Source: Trichocoleus sp. FACHB-46 (GTDB lineage: Bacteria; Cyanobacteriota; Cyanobacteriia; FACHB-46). Taken from it: a stretch of 64,000 nucleotides of DNA. The DNA is taken from positions 682,001-746,000 of the forward strand of contig NZ_JACJOD010000006.1 in assembly GCF_014695385.1 (NCBI RefSeq). The letters are read 5' to 3'. Positions 9,386 through 18,343 of the stretch are shown here, one piece after another. The first letter of the stretch is position 1. Every line of letters starts with the position of its first letter. The translations under genes were made by a program, and so were the position numbers. The notes below the pieces were generated by a model, which was given only the letters and a program-made list of their open reading frames with translations, searched no databases and was not told the origin of the DNA.

Positions 9386-10740
9386 TAGATACCGCCGACA
9401 AAACGATGGGGGCTTAAAAGATTTTTGGGGTCAAACTGATGTTTCAGCCGCCGCATGAGATCAAGCCCATTACCAGCGTAGCCCCAAACCTCGAACTCCT
9501 GCTTGACGGCGATAGGCGCTTGCAGCACTGAAAGGAAACCCCCGTGAGCTTGATACAAGGTCCGTAGTTCTAGCAAGGTAGCGGGAGAGGTGGCTTGGCT
9601 GTCCAAATACAACTTCCCTAGCCCGCTGCTGGCATGAATTAGCCCTGCGGCTGTCTGGGAGGTGATGGCCTCGGTTTGTGCTAAGACCGCGATCGCCTCG
9701 GCAGGTTTGACCCCAATTTTGCAAACAATGGGTTCTGAGGAATCTGCGGACGTGGATGCTGCCAAGCGCTGCCAAAGCTGTTGTTCATCAGTATCGGCAT
9801 ATAAGTGACTGGATAAACTCAACGTTTGCCCCAGTTCTAGTACCCGATCTATTTGAGCTTTGACACTGCTGGCCATGCTCTGGAAACGCGCCACCAAGCC
9901 CATGCCTTTGCCAATTTGCAGATTGGTGACCGTAGCAGTGGAGAGAACATCCAGGGCAGTGGGAGTTAAGGCGGAATGGAGGAGGGTTTGGATGGCCTGA
10001 GCGATCGCCTCTGCCTCTCCGGTCAAAATCACCGTTCCCGAATTTGTCTGCAAGGGATACAGGCGGAACGTGACTTGGGTGAGGATGCCCAAAGTACCAT
10101 AGGAGCCGCTGATCAGCTTCATCAGGTCATATCCTGCCACATTTTTCACCACGCGCCCACCAGCTTTGGCGATCGCTCCATCAGCCCGCACCAAAGAAAG
10201 ACCCAGCAGCATATCTCGCACACCACCGTAGCGTTGCCGCAGTGAACCAGCATCACTAGTGGCGACGATACCCCCCAACGTTGCTGTTTCCGGATAAGCC
10301 GGATCAAGGGCTAGAAACTGGCCTGCCTTGGCTAGGAGGGCTTGTAGGTCAGCGAACTTCGTGCCCGCTTCAGCGGTAACGGTTAGATCTCCCACTGCAT
10401 GCTCGATCACTTTGCTGAGCCGTTGAGTGCTGACCACCAAGGTAATGTCTGACCCCAGTCCTCCCCAGCCGAGCTTGCTGCCGTTCCCACAAGGTAAAAT
10501 GCCCCATTGGTGTTCAGCAGCTTGACGCACAACTTCGGCTAGCTCTGCTGAAGTGCCGGGATAAACCACACCGCTAATCTGCGTTCCGGGAGCGACGGCT
10601 TGGGCGATCGCTTGCTGCCATGGTTCAGACAGTTCTCCATAAGAGCGGATGTTTTCTGCTCCCACAATAGAAGTGAGTTCCTCGATCGGAGCATCGAGAC
10701 GAGGTGCATTTGCATAATCTTCCGTAGGAATTGCTGCCAT
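9385..10740 (-). CDS. glcE: Glycolate dehydrogenase FAD-binding subunit GlcE
   Basis: GlcE is the second FAD-linked subunit of glycolate dehydrogenase. The FAD-binding type 4 domain is visible in ILPCGNGSKLGWGG, followed by TATLGGIVATSDAGSLRQRYGG and GGRVVKNVAGYDLMKLISGS. The C-terminal part is of the shorter GlcE type and ends with FDPKNLLSPHRF. It is 451 aa with an ATG start. The gene directly overlaps glcF downstream. Upstream it is divergent from the two-component operon, across a 344-bp intergenic region. Confidence 0.94.
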   Translation of the reverse strand: MAAIPTEDYANAPRLDAPIEELTSIVGAENIRSYGELSEPWQQAIAQAVAPGTQISGVVYPGTSAELAEVVRQAAEHQWGILPCGNGSKLGWGGLGSDITLVVSTQRLSKVIEHAVGDLTVTAEAGTKFADLQALLAKAGQFLALDPAYPETATLGGIVATSDAGSLRQRYGGVRDMLLGLSLVRADGAIAKAGGRVVKNVAGYDLMKLISGSYGTLGILTQVTFRLYPLQTNSGTVILTGEAEAIAQAIQTLLHSALTPTALDVLSTATVTNLQIGKGMGLVARFQSMASSVKAQIDRVLELGQTLSLSSHLYADTDEQQLWQRLAASTSADSSEPIVCKIGVKPAEAIAVLAQTEAITSQTAAGLIHASSGLGKLYLDSQATSPATLLELRTLYQAHGGFLSVLQAPIAVKQEFEVWGYAGNGLDLMRRLKHQFDPKNLLSPHRFVGGI

Positions 10741-11084
10741 CCACTTTTCTACTACTTCTTAAATGCTGCAACTTAAGGTGACAGCGCTGCTCCTAGGAGA
10801 CGTGCTGCTCTGGATTCAGAGACCTATTGGCTTAATTTACCAAGAGTTTTGCTCGCTTGTGTGCAACTTAGAGAGATTGGCATCCTAGGGTGAGTTACTT
10901 AAGTTTTGGATCTTCCCCTGAGAAACCTCCGTATAAAATCCCATGAATCGCAGAGTTGTCACGGGCCACAATAAAGAGAAGCAGCATCCTTGAAGACTTA
11001 TGCCGAGTCTCAGCACTAAGAAGCGCATGCTGAAGAGACTGTAAATTTTTACTGCTGCAACAGTTACCCAGTGACGGATTGATT
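10741..11084. promoter_or_regulatory. Divergent intergenic region between glcE and the two-component operon
   Basis: These 344 bp separate the start of glcE (reverse) from the CBS-PAS kinase (forward), so promoters for both directions should lie here. The reverse-strand ORF across 10895-11116 runs into the kinase start and looks spurious. I see no clear operator repeat or tRNA. Confidence 0.4.
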
Positions 11085-13592
11085 ATGCCGCTCAACCCCC
11101 AAGCCCTCCCCGTCAATCCTCTAGAGCTTGTAATCGATCGCTGTCCTCTGAGGGTGACGCCTCAAACTCCGGTGTTGGAGGTGGCAAGGTTGATGAGTGT
11201 GAGCGATCGCTTGCTGTCTAGCCCTGCCTTACCTGAGCCTTGCGCCCTAGTCATGGAATCAGGCCGACTGGTTGGACTTGTGACTGCTCAGCAGATCCTG
11301 TGTTTGATGGTGAGTGATATGAGTCTGCCAGGACTTTGTGTCGCCGAAGTCATGGGCGAGCCACCGCTGGTACTTCAGGAAGCAGAAGCCACCGCTTGGA
11401 CCACTGTAGGGGCTTTATTGCCACAACCGCAGACTCAATATTTGGTGATCACAGATGAGCGAGAGCAGATTATAGGAGTGGCTACCCTGGAGCGTCTCTG
11501 CTTAGCTCTGCTGTCCTACCCGCAAGAAAACCAATGTCTAGAGCAGAAATGGGCAACCGTCATGGCCCAGGTACGAGATGGACAACCGCGGCCTACTCAA
11601 GGAGCGCCTCAACCTCTAGAAACCGCGTTACAGATTGCTAGGGCAGAACTAGAAAATCAATTTGAGGAGCGAACCGCAGCGCTAAGACAGGCCAGTGATG
11701 AACTGATTGCTGAAATTGTCCATCATCGTCGCACAGAAGTTCAGTTGTCTCGTAGAACTTTTGAGCTAAAAACAATTTTTCAAGCCTTTCCTGACCTCTA
11801 CTTTCAAGTTGATGTCGATGGCACCATTCTGGATTACCACGCGAACGATCATGATGACTTGTATGTGCCGCCAAAAGAATTTCTTGGCAAAAGAATGCGA
11901 GATGTTTTGCCCGCTTCTGTCACCAAGGAAGTACAAGCTGCGATTGATCGGGTAGTAGTTACTCGCACTTTAGTTGCAGTCGAGTATTCTCTGCCCTGGC
12001 AAGATACCCATAGACATTTCGAGGCGAGAATTCTGCCTTTTCTTGATCAAAAAATGCTGGTGATTGTCCGTGACATCAGCGATCGCATTCGAGCAGAAGC
12101 CGCATTACGTAAAAGTGAGGCTACAACGCGAGCTTTGCTAGCAGCAATTCCAGACTTGATGATTCGCATGAATAGTGCTGGAGACTACCTCGACTTTCTG
12201 CCTGCTAAAAATTTCAAAACCGTTGTATCGAGTACAGGTTGGCAGAAGAAAAATGTTTATGAAGTCATGCCACCTGCGATCGCTCAAGAGCGGATGTTTT
12301 ATGTTGAGCGAGCTTTGCAAACAGGGATGACTCAAGTTTATGAATTTGAGTTGTGCTTAGAAGGAGAAACATTTACAGAAGAAGCTCGGATTGCCGTGAG
12401 CGGAGAGGATGAGGTTCTAGTCATTGTACGAGACATTACCGATCGCAAGCAGGCAGAAGCCGCCTTAAAAGCGCAAAAAGAATTTCTTTGCCATGTGATT
12501 GATACGGTGCCTAACTTGATTTTCGTCAAGGACTGGCAAGGACGATTTACGCTGGTTAATCAAACATTAGCCAATATGTATGGTACTAACGTAGAAGATC
12601 TGCTGGGCAAAACCGACGCTGACTTTAACCCGAACTCAACAGAGGTAGCGCAATTTCTGCAAGCTGATCGAGAAGTGATTCTTCGCATGCAGGATAAAGT
12701 TATCCCAGAAGAAACAGTAACTGATGCTAACGGACGAACTTTTTGGTTCCAAACTATTAAGAAGCCATTGTTGTCACCGGATGGCAAAGCTTACCAAGTG
12801 CTAGGAGTAGCCACAGATATTACAGCTCACAAACAAGCAGAAGTAGATCTACAGCTATTAAATGAAGCTTTGGAGCTAAAAGTTCAGAAGCGGACTAATG
12901 CTTTGCAAGCAGTTAATGAGCAACTGTTAACGGAAATCACTGAGCGTCAGCGAGCAGAAGAGCAAATAAAGCTATCTTTGCGAGAAAAAGAAGTTCTACT
13001 CAAAGAGATTCACCATCGGGTCAAAAATAACCTACAAGTAATTTCTAGCTTGCTTAAGCTACAGGCTGGCTCTATTAAAGAGTATCATGTTCTAGAAATT
13101 CTCAAGGAAAGCCAAAACCGTGTCAGAGCAATGGCTTTGCTGCATGAAAAACTTTACCAATCTGAAGATTTGGCTAAGGTTAACTTTGCTGAATACGTGC
13201 ATAGTTTAGTCGCTAACTTATTTCGGTCTTATGGCGTTAAATCGCAAACCATTACGGCGAAAATTAATGTTCAAGATGTTTTGTTCGATATTGATGCCGT
13301 AATTCCTTGTGGTCTCATTATCAATGAGTTGATTTCCAACTCCTTGAAATATGCTTTCCCTGAAAACCAAAAGGGTGAGGTCAGTGTTGAGTTGGTGTCA
13401 ACTGAGGCTGGAGAATGCCAAATAGTCGTGAGTGATAATGGAGTGGGTTTACCAAAAGAGCTAGACTTTTATCATACGGAGTCTTTAGGCTTGCAACTAG
13501 TCTGCATGCTCACTGAGCAATTGGAAGGCAGAATTGAGCTCGATCGCAGCTCTGGGGCAGTTTTTAGGATTAGCTTAAAGCCAATAAAATAA
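11085..13592 (+). CDS. CBS-PAS(x3)-HisKA_2 sensor histidine kinase
   Basis: This is a soluble-looking sensor kinase of 835 aa. The order is a pair of CBS modules (about residues 10-150), a short coiled-coil, three PAS/PAC-like units (about 215-345, 350-470 and 475-600, each ending in an IVRDIxDR- or TDITAHKQAE-type junction), a second helix, then a HisKA_2 dimerisation domain with EIHHRVKNNLQVISSLLKL (phospho-acceptor His643 or His644). It ends with an HATPase_c domain carrying NELISNSLKYAFPE and VSDNGVGLP. I chose ATG 11085 over the TTG two codons earlier. No membrane segment is visible, so the signal is probably cytosolic; CBS pairs often bind adenine nucleotides. The REC-kinase gene follows after 15 bp. 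Confidence 0.9.
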   Translation: MPLNPQALPVNPLELVIDRCPLRVTPQTPVLEVARLMSVSDRLLSSPALPEPCALVMESGRLVGLVTAQQILCLMVSDMSLPGLCVAEVMGEPPLVLQEAEATAWTTVGALLPQPQTQYLVITDEREQIIGVATLERLCLALLSYPQENQCLEQKWATVMAQVRDGQPRPTQGAPQPLETALQIARAELENQFEERTAALRQASDELIAEIVHHRRTEVQLSRRTFELKTIFQAFPDLYFQVDVDGTILDYHANDHDDLYVPPKEFLGKRMRDVLPASVTKEVQAAIDRVVVTRTLVAVEYSLPWQDTHRHFEARILPFLDQKMLVIVRDISDRIRAEAALRKSEATTRALLAAIPDLMIRMNSAGDYLDFLPAKNFKTVVSSTGWQKKNVYEVMPPAIAQERMFYVERALQTGMTQVYEFELCLEGETFTEEARIAVSGEDEVLVIVRDITDRKQAEAALKAQKEFLCHVIDTVPNLIFVKDWQGRFTLVNQTLANMYGTNVEDLLGKTDADFNPNSTEVAQFLQADREVILRMQDKVIPEETVTDANGRTFWFQTIKKPLLSPDGKAYQVLGVATDITAHKQAEVDLQLLNEALELKVQKRTNALQAVNEQLLTEITERQRAEEQIKLSLREKEVLLKEIHHRVKNNLQVISSLLKLQAGSIKEYHVLEILKESQNRVRAMALLHEKLYQSEDLAKVNFAEYVHSLVANLFRSYGVKSQTITAKINVQDVLFDIDAVIPCGLIINELISNSLKYAFPENQKGEVSVELVSTEAGECQIVVSDNGVGLPKELDFYHTESLGLQLVCMLTEQLEGRIELDRSSGAVFRISLKPIK

Positions 13593-13607
13593 AAATACTA
13601 AAATCAA

Positions 13608-14753
13608 ATGTCTACCAAAATTCTAGTAGTTGAAGACGAAAAAATAATCGCTTTTGATATTCAGAAAAGTTTAGAGAGTTCAGGATATAGCGTTCCTGCG
13701 ATCGTTAGTTCTGGAGAGCAGGTGATTGAGAAAATTCCTGAGGTTGAACCGGATCTAGTTCTAATGGATATTATTCTCAAAGGTGATCTTGATGGAGTTA
13801 AAACCGCAGAAATTGTTCGCGATCGCTTTGATATACCCGTAGTTTACTTAACCGCTCATGCTGACGAAACTACCCTTAAAAGAGCAAAAATATCAGATCC
13901 CTTTGGCTACATTTTGAAACCTTTTGAAGATCGAGAACTAGTTACTACGATTGAAATCGCCTTGTCTCGGCATCGGGCAGAGTCAGCAACTCGTAAGGCT
14001 TTACAACAAGAAAAAGAACTTAGCGAACTCAGATCGCGATTTGTTTCTGTGGTTTCTCACGAGTTTCGCAATCCACTCAGCACAATTTTGTTTTCCACAG
14101 AGCTATTGGAAAAATATCAAAGTAGACTTAGCGAAGCGAAAAGATTAACTTATTTACAGCGAATTCAAGCAGCTGTAAAGCGTATGAGTCAGTTACTAGA
14201 TAATGTTTTAGCCATTGGCGCAACAGATGCCGGAAAACTTATCTGTAACCCTACTCCCTCAGATCTCAATCAATTTTGTCTTGATCTAATTGAAGAACTG
14301 CAATTTAGTACTAATACTAATTGTGTGATTAGCTTTAACAATCACGATTTTCCAGAACCATTCACCGCTGGTACGCATCTGCCTTGCTTAGACACGAAGT
14401 TACTCCAGCATATTTTAATTAACTTGCTGTCAAACGCGATCAAGTATTCTCCTACAGGAAGCAAAATAAACTTCGACTTATACTATCAACCAGAAGCGGC
14501 TATCTTGCGGATTCAAGATCATGGCATGGGTATTCCAGTCGCAGATCAAGCGCAGCTTTTCAGCCCCTTTCACCGTGGTACTAATGTGAGTAACATCGCA
14601 GGGACTGGACTTGGGTTATCTATTGTTAAACAGTGTGTTGAGTCTCATGGTGGTACGGTCCAAGTTGTCAGCGAGGTAGGGATGGGGACCTTATTCACAG
14701 TCACGCTTCCGTTGAGTTATTCCCTCGCTCATTCATCAGCTCCCTATGCGTAA
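13608..14753 (+). CDS. Hybrid response regulator-histidine kinase (REC-HisKA-HATPase)
   Basis: An N-terminal receiver domain (phospho-acceptor Asp54 in LVLMDIIL, conserved Lys in ILKPFEDREL) is fused to a classical histidine kinase. The kinase has SVVSHEFRNPLSTIL with His151, the N-box NLLSNAIKYSPTG, the G1 motif DHGMGIP and the G2 motif GTGLGLSIVKQ. The protein is 381 aa and soluble. It starts 15 bp after the CBS-PAS kinase and overlaps the next gene by 8 bp, so the three form one operon. The receiver-first order suggests it relays a phosphate received from the upstream HisKA_2 kinase. Confidence 0.93.
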   Translation: MSTKILVVEDEKIIAFDIQKSLESSGYSVPAIVSSGEQVIEKIPEVEPDLVLMDIILKGDLDGVKTAEIVRDRFDIPVVYLTAHADETTLKRAKISDPFGYILKPFEDRELVTTIEIALSRHRAESATRKALQQEKELSELRSRFVSVVSHEFRNPLSTILFSTELLEKYQSRLSEAKRLTYLQRIQAAVKRMSQLLDNVLAIGATDAGKLICNPTPSDLNQFCLDLIEELQFSTNTNCVISFNNHDFPEPFTAGTHLPCLDTKLLQHILINLLSNAIKYSPTGSKINFDLYYQPEAAILRIQDHGMGIPVADQAQLFSPFHRGTNVSNIAGTGLGLSIVKQCVESHGGTVQVVSEVGMGTLFTVTLPLSYSLAHSSAPYA

Positions 14754-15864
14754 GATTTTAGTGATTGAAGATGAGCAACCGTTTCGTGAGGCGGTTTTAG
14801 AGCTTTTGGAGGTGGAGGGTTTCCAAGCCATTGGGGCAGAAAATGGTCAAATTGGCGTGCGCTTGGCCCAAGAAAATTTACCTGATTTGGTCCTTTGCGA
14901 TATCCAAATGCCTGATATCGATGGATACAGTGTTTTAAGGGAGCTTCGACAGAATAGCCTCACGGCGACTCTCCCTTTCATTTTTCTCACAGCTAGGGGA
15001 GGCAGAGACGAACTGCGTCAAGGTATGAACTTGGGAGCAGATGACTACCTGATTAAACCTTGTACCTCAGCGCAGTTGCTCAATGCGATCGCGACTCGGC
15101 TAAACAAGCAAGAGGCTCTGAAGCAACAAGCCCAAACTCAATTAGACGATCTCCGAAACAACATCACCGTAGCCCTGCCCCACGAACTGCACACTCCTTT
15201 AAATGGAATTTTGGGCCTCTCACAAGTGCTGATCGATGAGTATCAGGGAATCGAACGTGGGGAGATTTTAGAAATTGCCAAAGATATTTACCTCTCTGCG
15301 GAGCGTCTATATCAACTCACTCAAAAGTTCTTGCTGTATGCCGAACTAGAACTAATTGCCACCAATCCAGCCCGCTTGCAAGAGTTGCAAAAGGATGTAA
15401 CGCCTTGCTCTAAGGCGGCGATCGCCAGCGCTGCAATGCAGGTGGTAGAGCAAGCGGGTCGGCAAACGGATCTTCAGTTAGACCTAGAAGAACTGTCAGT
15501 GTGGATGGCAGAGTTCAGACTGAAAAAAGTTGTCGAAGAGTTGGTAGACAACGCTTGCAAATTTTCCCTTGCCGGAACTCCGATACGTCTAAGTACAACT
15601 CATGGAATGACAACGCAGAACCAGCAAGCCGTTGTATTGAGCGTTAGCGATCAAGGGCGTGGAATACCGTCTGAGGAGATCGCCAACTTAGGTGGATATA
15701 TGCAGTTTGAGCGTAAAATTTACGAACAGCAGGGAGCAGGCTTGGGTTTAGCGATCGCTAAACGCTTGGTTGAGTTACACCAAGGCGAACTGGCGATCGA
15801 GAGTATTCTGGGCAAACAAACAACAGTTCGAGTTGTTTTACCGCTAGAAAAGCTCAATCCCTGA
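14746..15864 (+). CDS. Hybrid response regulator-histidine kinase (REC-HisKA-HATPase), second copy
   Basis: This 372-aa protein has the same architecture as the preceding gene: a receiver with Asp52 in LVLCDIQMPD and Lys in DDYLIKPCTS, then a histidine-kinase module. The H-box reads VALPHELHTPLNGIL (His146), the N-box VEELVDNACKFSLAG, followed by DQGRGIP and GAGLGLAIAKRLVELH. All catalytic landmarks are intact. It overlaps the previous gene by 8 nt and overlaps the convergent glcD by 21 nt. No output (DNA-binding or GGDEF) domain occurs in any of the three proteins, so the final target must be encoded elsewhere or be a protein-protein output. Confidence 0.92.
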   Translation: MRKILVIEDEQPFREAVLELLEVEGFQAIGAENGQIGVRLAQENLPDLVLCDIQMPDIDGYSVLRELRQNSLTATLPFIFLTARGGRDELRQGMNLGADDYLIKPCTSAQLLNAIATRLNKQEALKQQAQTQLDDLRNNITVALPHELHTPLNGILGLSQVLIDEYQGIERGEILEIAKDIYLSAERLYQLTQKFLLYAELELIATNPARLQELQKDVTPCSKAAIASAAMQVVEQAGRQTDLQLDLEELSVWMAEFRLKKVVEELVDNACKFSLAGTPIRLSTTHGMTTQNQQAVVLSVSDQGRGIPSEEIANLGGYMQFERKIYEQQGAGLGLAIAKRLVELHQGELAIESILGKQTTVRVVLPLEKLNP

Positions 15865-17313
15865 GAATTGTTTGCTCGTTTCTACTCGCGCTGCCTCTCC
15901 ACAGGTGCGAGGGGTTGGAAAAATTTTGTCCGGGTTGGCGATGCGTTGCGGATCAAACACTTCACGCACCCACATCATCGTTTCTAAATCGGTAGGGGTA
16001 AACATATTAGGCATGTAGCAGCGTTTATCGGCCCCAATGCCGTGCTCTCCGGAAATGCTGCCCCCCACTTCCACGCAAAGCTTGAGAATATCCCCGCCTA
16101 ATTCTTCAACCCGCTCCAGCTCGCCAGGGATGGAGTTGTCGTAGAGAATCAAAGGATGTAAATTTCCGTCTCCAGCATGGAATACATTGGCGACTTTGTA
16201 GCCATGTTTTTGACTGAGCGCTTCAATTTCTTGCAAGACGAAGGGAAGCTTGGTGCGGGGAATGACGCCATCTTGAACATAATAATCTGGGCTAAGCTTA
16301 CCCGCCGCTGCAAATGCCGCTTTACGCCCTTTCCACAATTTCAGGCGTTGTTCTGGGTCAGTAGCGATCGTGACGCTGCGTGCTCCATTGTGGCGACAAA
16401 TCGCTTCCACTCGTTGGCTACTCGCCGCCGCTTCCACTTCTAAACCATCCACTTCGACTAAAAGAATAGCCACTGCATCACGAGGGTAGCAACCTGTCGC
16501 CACCACATCCTCCACCGCATTGATGCTGAGGTTATCCATGATCTCCATACCACCAGGGATAATGCCAGCACTAATAATGTCAGAAACGGCGGCACCTGCC
16601 GCCTCGACATTGGTGAAGTCTGCCAGCAAAACCCGGACAGCTTCTGGTTGTTTCAAAATTCTTAGCGTAATCTCTGTGGCAATGCCTAAGGTACCTTCGG
16701 AACCTACAAACAGCCCCGTCAAGTCGTAACCGGGAGTCTCGGCCACCTCTCCACCGACTTCAACAATCGAGCCATCGGGCAAGACCAACTTGAGACCGAG
16801 AACGTGATTGGTCGTCACACCATATTTGAGGCAATGAACTCCTCCAGAGTTCTCAGCTACGTTGCCGCCTACAGAACAGACGATTTGGCTGGAGGGATCG
16901 GGGGCATAATAAAATCCTGCACCGCTGACGGCTTGCGTCACCCAGCTATTGATGACTCCGGGCTGAACCACAATCCGCTGATTGGCTAAGTCAACTCGCA
17001 AAATTTTTCGCATCAGCGCCGTGACGATGAGGACACAATTCTCGGTGGGTAAAGCGCCACCCGATAACCCTGTACCTGCGCCTCTAGTAACAAAAGGCAA
17101 GCGCTGGCGATCGCAAATCTTAACGATGGCGGCAACTTCTTCTGTAGTCCGAGGTAAGACCACTATGGCTGGACGTTGCCGATAGCTGGTGAGGCCATCA
17201 CATTCGTAAACCAGCAACTCTTCGGGTCTACGAACAACACCGTTTTTACCCACTACGGCTTCAAACTGTTTGATCACCATTGACCAGTCCTGAGTTTTGT
17301 CACGGGTGATCAT
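15844..17313 (-). CDS. glcD: Glycolate dehydrogenase FAD-linked catalytic subunit GlcD
   Basis: GlcD is the catalytic FAD subunit of glycolate dehydrogenase (FAD-linked oxidase, type 4). The FAD site is visible in VTRGAGTGLSGGALP, YAPDPSSQIVCSVGGNVAEN and GTLGIATEITLRIL. The C-terminal domain carries NVFHAGDGNLHPLI and GGSISGEHGIGADK. It is 489 aa. The ATG start has a good AAGGAG ribosome site at 17322-17327. It is separated from glcE-glcF by an oppositely oriented signalling operon but lies on the same strand as them. Confidence 0.95.
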   Translation of the reverse strand: MITRDKTQDWSMVIKQFEAVVGKNGVVRRPEELLVYECDGLTSYRQRPAIVVLPRTTEEVAAIVKICDRQRLPFVTRGAGTGLSGGALPTENCVLIVTALMRKILRVDLANQRIVVQPGVINSWVTQAVSGAGFYYAPDPSSQIVCSVGGNVAENSGGVHCLKYGVTTNHVLGLKLVLPDGSIVEVGGEVAETPGYDLTGLFVGSEGTLGIATEITLRILKQPEAVRVLLADFTNVEAAGAAVSDIISAGIIPGGMEIMDNLSINAVEDVVATGCYPRDAVAILLVEVDGLEVEAAASSQRVEAICRHNGARSVTIATDPEQRLKLWKGRKAAFAAAGKLSPDYYVQDGVIPRTKLPFVLQEIEALSQKHGYKVANVFHAGDGNLHPLILYDNSIPGELERVEELGGDILKLCVEVGGSISGEHGIGADKRCYMPNMFTPTDLETMMWVREVFDPQRIANPDKIFPTPRTCGEAARVETSKQFSGIELF

Positions 17314-17505
17314 GTAAGTTGCTCCTTTCTTTAGGCTCTCATCAGGTCATGAACCTGCCCTCATGCCTATTGTGACAGGAATCTTTCGTCTCTGAACCTA
17401 GAAACTAATGATGAGGCTTCCGTAGTCCCTGGGTAGCAGTGGAGAGGCAAGTTGCTTTAAACTATCAAGCCTGAGTTCTTGACTAAAGGGGAGAAGCAAT
17501 AAGGT

Positions 17506-17757
17506 ATGTTGAGAAAATCAGCTTTGATTTCCTTGGCCGTTTCACTCTTTTTAGCTAGTTGCAATGGGGCCTCCAAGCCAATCAGCCAATCAGAAACTTA
17601 CGCTTGGAGCGTCCAAGGGGTAGACGGTGAAAAAACTAATTTCGTTTGTAAGAAAATAGATATTGTCATTTATGCCAGTAAAAAGGCGGGTTCTAACATG
17701 AACTCTATTGTGGTGGATGACAAATATTGTGCTAAGTTGCCGAAGCCCAGTGCCTGA
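17506..17757 (+). CDS. Small lipoprotein of unknown function
   Basis: The 83-aa product has a classical lipoprotein signal: a basic start (MLRK), a hydrophobic stretch of about 12 residues, and a LASC lipobox with Cys at about residue 19. The mature part is short and polar and contains two further cysteines (FVCKK and KYCAK), which could form a disulfide in the periplasm. A purine-rich GGGGAGAAG lies upstream of the ATG. I do not recognise a family. A strong hairpin terminator follows at 17771-17824. Confidence 0.7.
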   Translation: MLRKSALISLAVSLFLASCNGASKPISQSETYAWSVQGVDGEKTNFVCKKIDIVIYASKKAGSNMNSIVVDDKYCAKLPKPSA

Positions 17758-17770
17758 TTAGCTTGAATTA

Positions 17771-17824
17771 GAAAAGCGATCGTTCTCACTTGGAAAAGTA
17801 ATTCCAGAGGAGCGATCGCTTTTC
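17771..17824 (+). terminator. Hairpin terminator built on HIP1 palindromes
   Basis: A perfect 12-bp inverted repeat: GAAAAGCGATCG at 17771-17782 pairs with CGATCGCTTTTC at 17813-17824, around a 30-nt loop. The downstream arm supplies a TTTT run. It lies just after the small lipoprotein gene and before the convergent Coq4 gene. Confidence 0.65.
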
Positions 17825-17857
17825 TCGTCTGTTTTTATGTCTATGGCAACTGTGAGC

Positions 17858-18343
17858 TTACTTCATTGAATAAGCCGTTAAGGGCACAATGCCGAGCTTC
17901 TGTCGCACCAACTCTAGAGGGGTTTCCCAGTCAGACTCAATATCCCACTCAACAATATGTTTAGCTAACCGACCTGTTTTGATGCTTTGGGCCACCTCTT
18001 TCAAGTTGCATTTACGGGTCAGTAAACCAGCAATGACCAAGATCGCGCTAGAAGGCCGAAACACTTGACTGCGAACAAACGCTTGCAGCACGAACTCATC
18101 ATGTTCTGAAGCAGATAACCCTGTGAGCACATGCCAAATATCGTGGGTGCGTTGAATCCAATCTCCTGAATTGAGGGGATCAAACCCATTTTGATCGAGA
18201 AACTGAGCAACTTCTCGGCCTAAGGTGCCATCGGGTAATTGACGCAAGAACTCTATGTCTAGCAAAAATTTTTCGCTAGCGCGAATTTGGGGGTTGATAA
18301 TTTGGGCCAATTTTAAGACCACTTCTGTGCGTAAATCTTGCAT
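17858..18343 (-). CDS. Coq4-family protein
   Basis: Coq4 proteins act in ubiquinone synthesis, and in cyanobacteria a role in plastoquinone or another prenyl-quinone pathway would be the natural guess. The diagnostic metal-binding motif HDxxH-(x)11-E is intact: His67, Asp68, His71 and Glu83 in THDIWHVLTG followed by SEHDE. The 161-aa protein is shorter than eukaryotic Coq4, consistent with a bacterial form lacking a targeting sequence. It starts with ATG. It is convergent with the lipoprotein gene, and no quinone-biosynthesis gene adjoins it. Confidence 0.8.
   Translation of the reverse strand: MQDLRTEVVLKLAQIINPQIRASEKFLLDIEFLRQLPDGTLGREVAQFLDQNGFDPLNSGDWIQRTHDIWHVLTGLSASEHDEFVLQAFVRSQVFRPSSAILVIAGLLTRKCNLKEVAQSIKTGRLAKHIVEWDIESDWETPLELVRQKLGIVPLTAYSMK

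Noticed and set aside
10895-11116. 73-aa reverse ORF between glcE and the CBS-PAS kinase
   Set aside because: It overlaps the kinase N-terminus and has no recognisable features.
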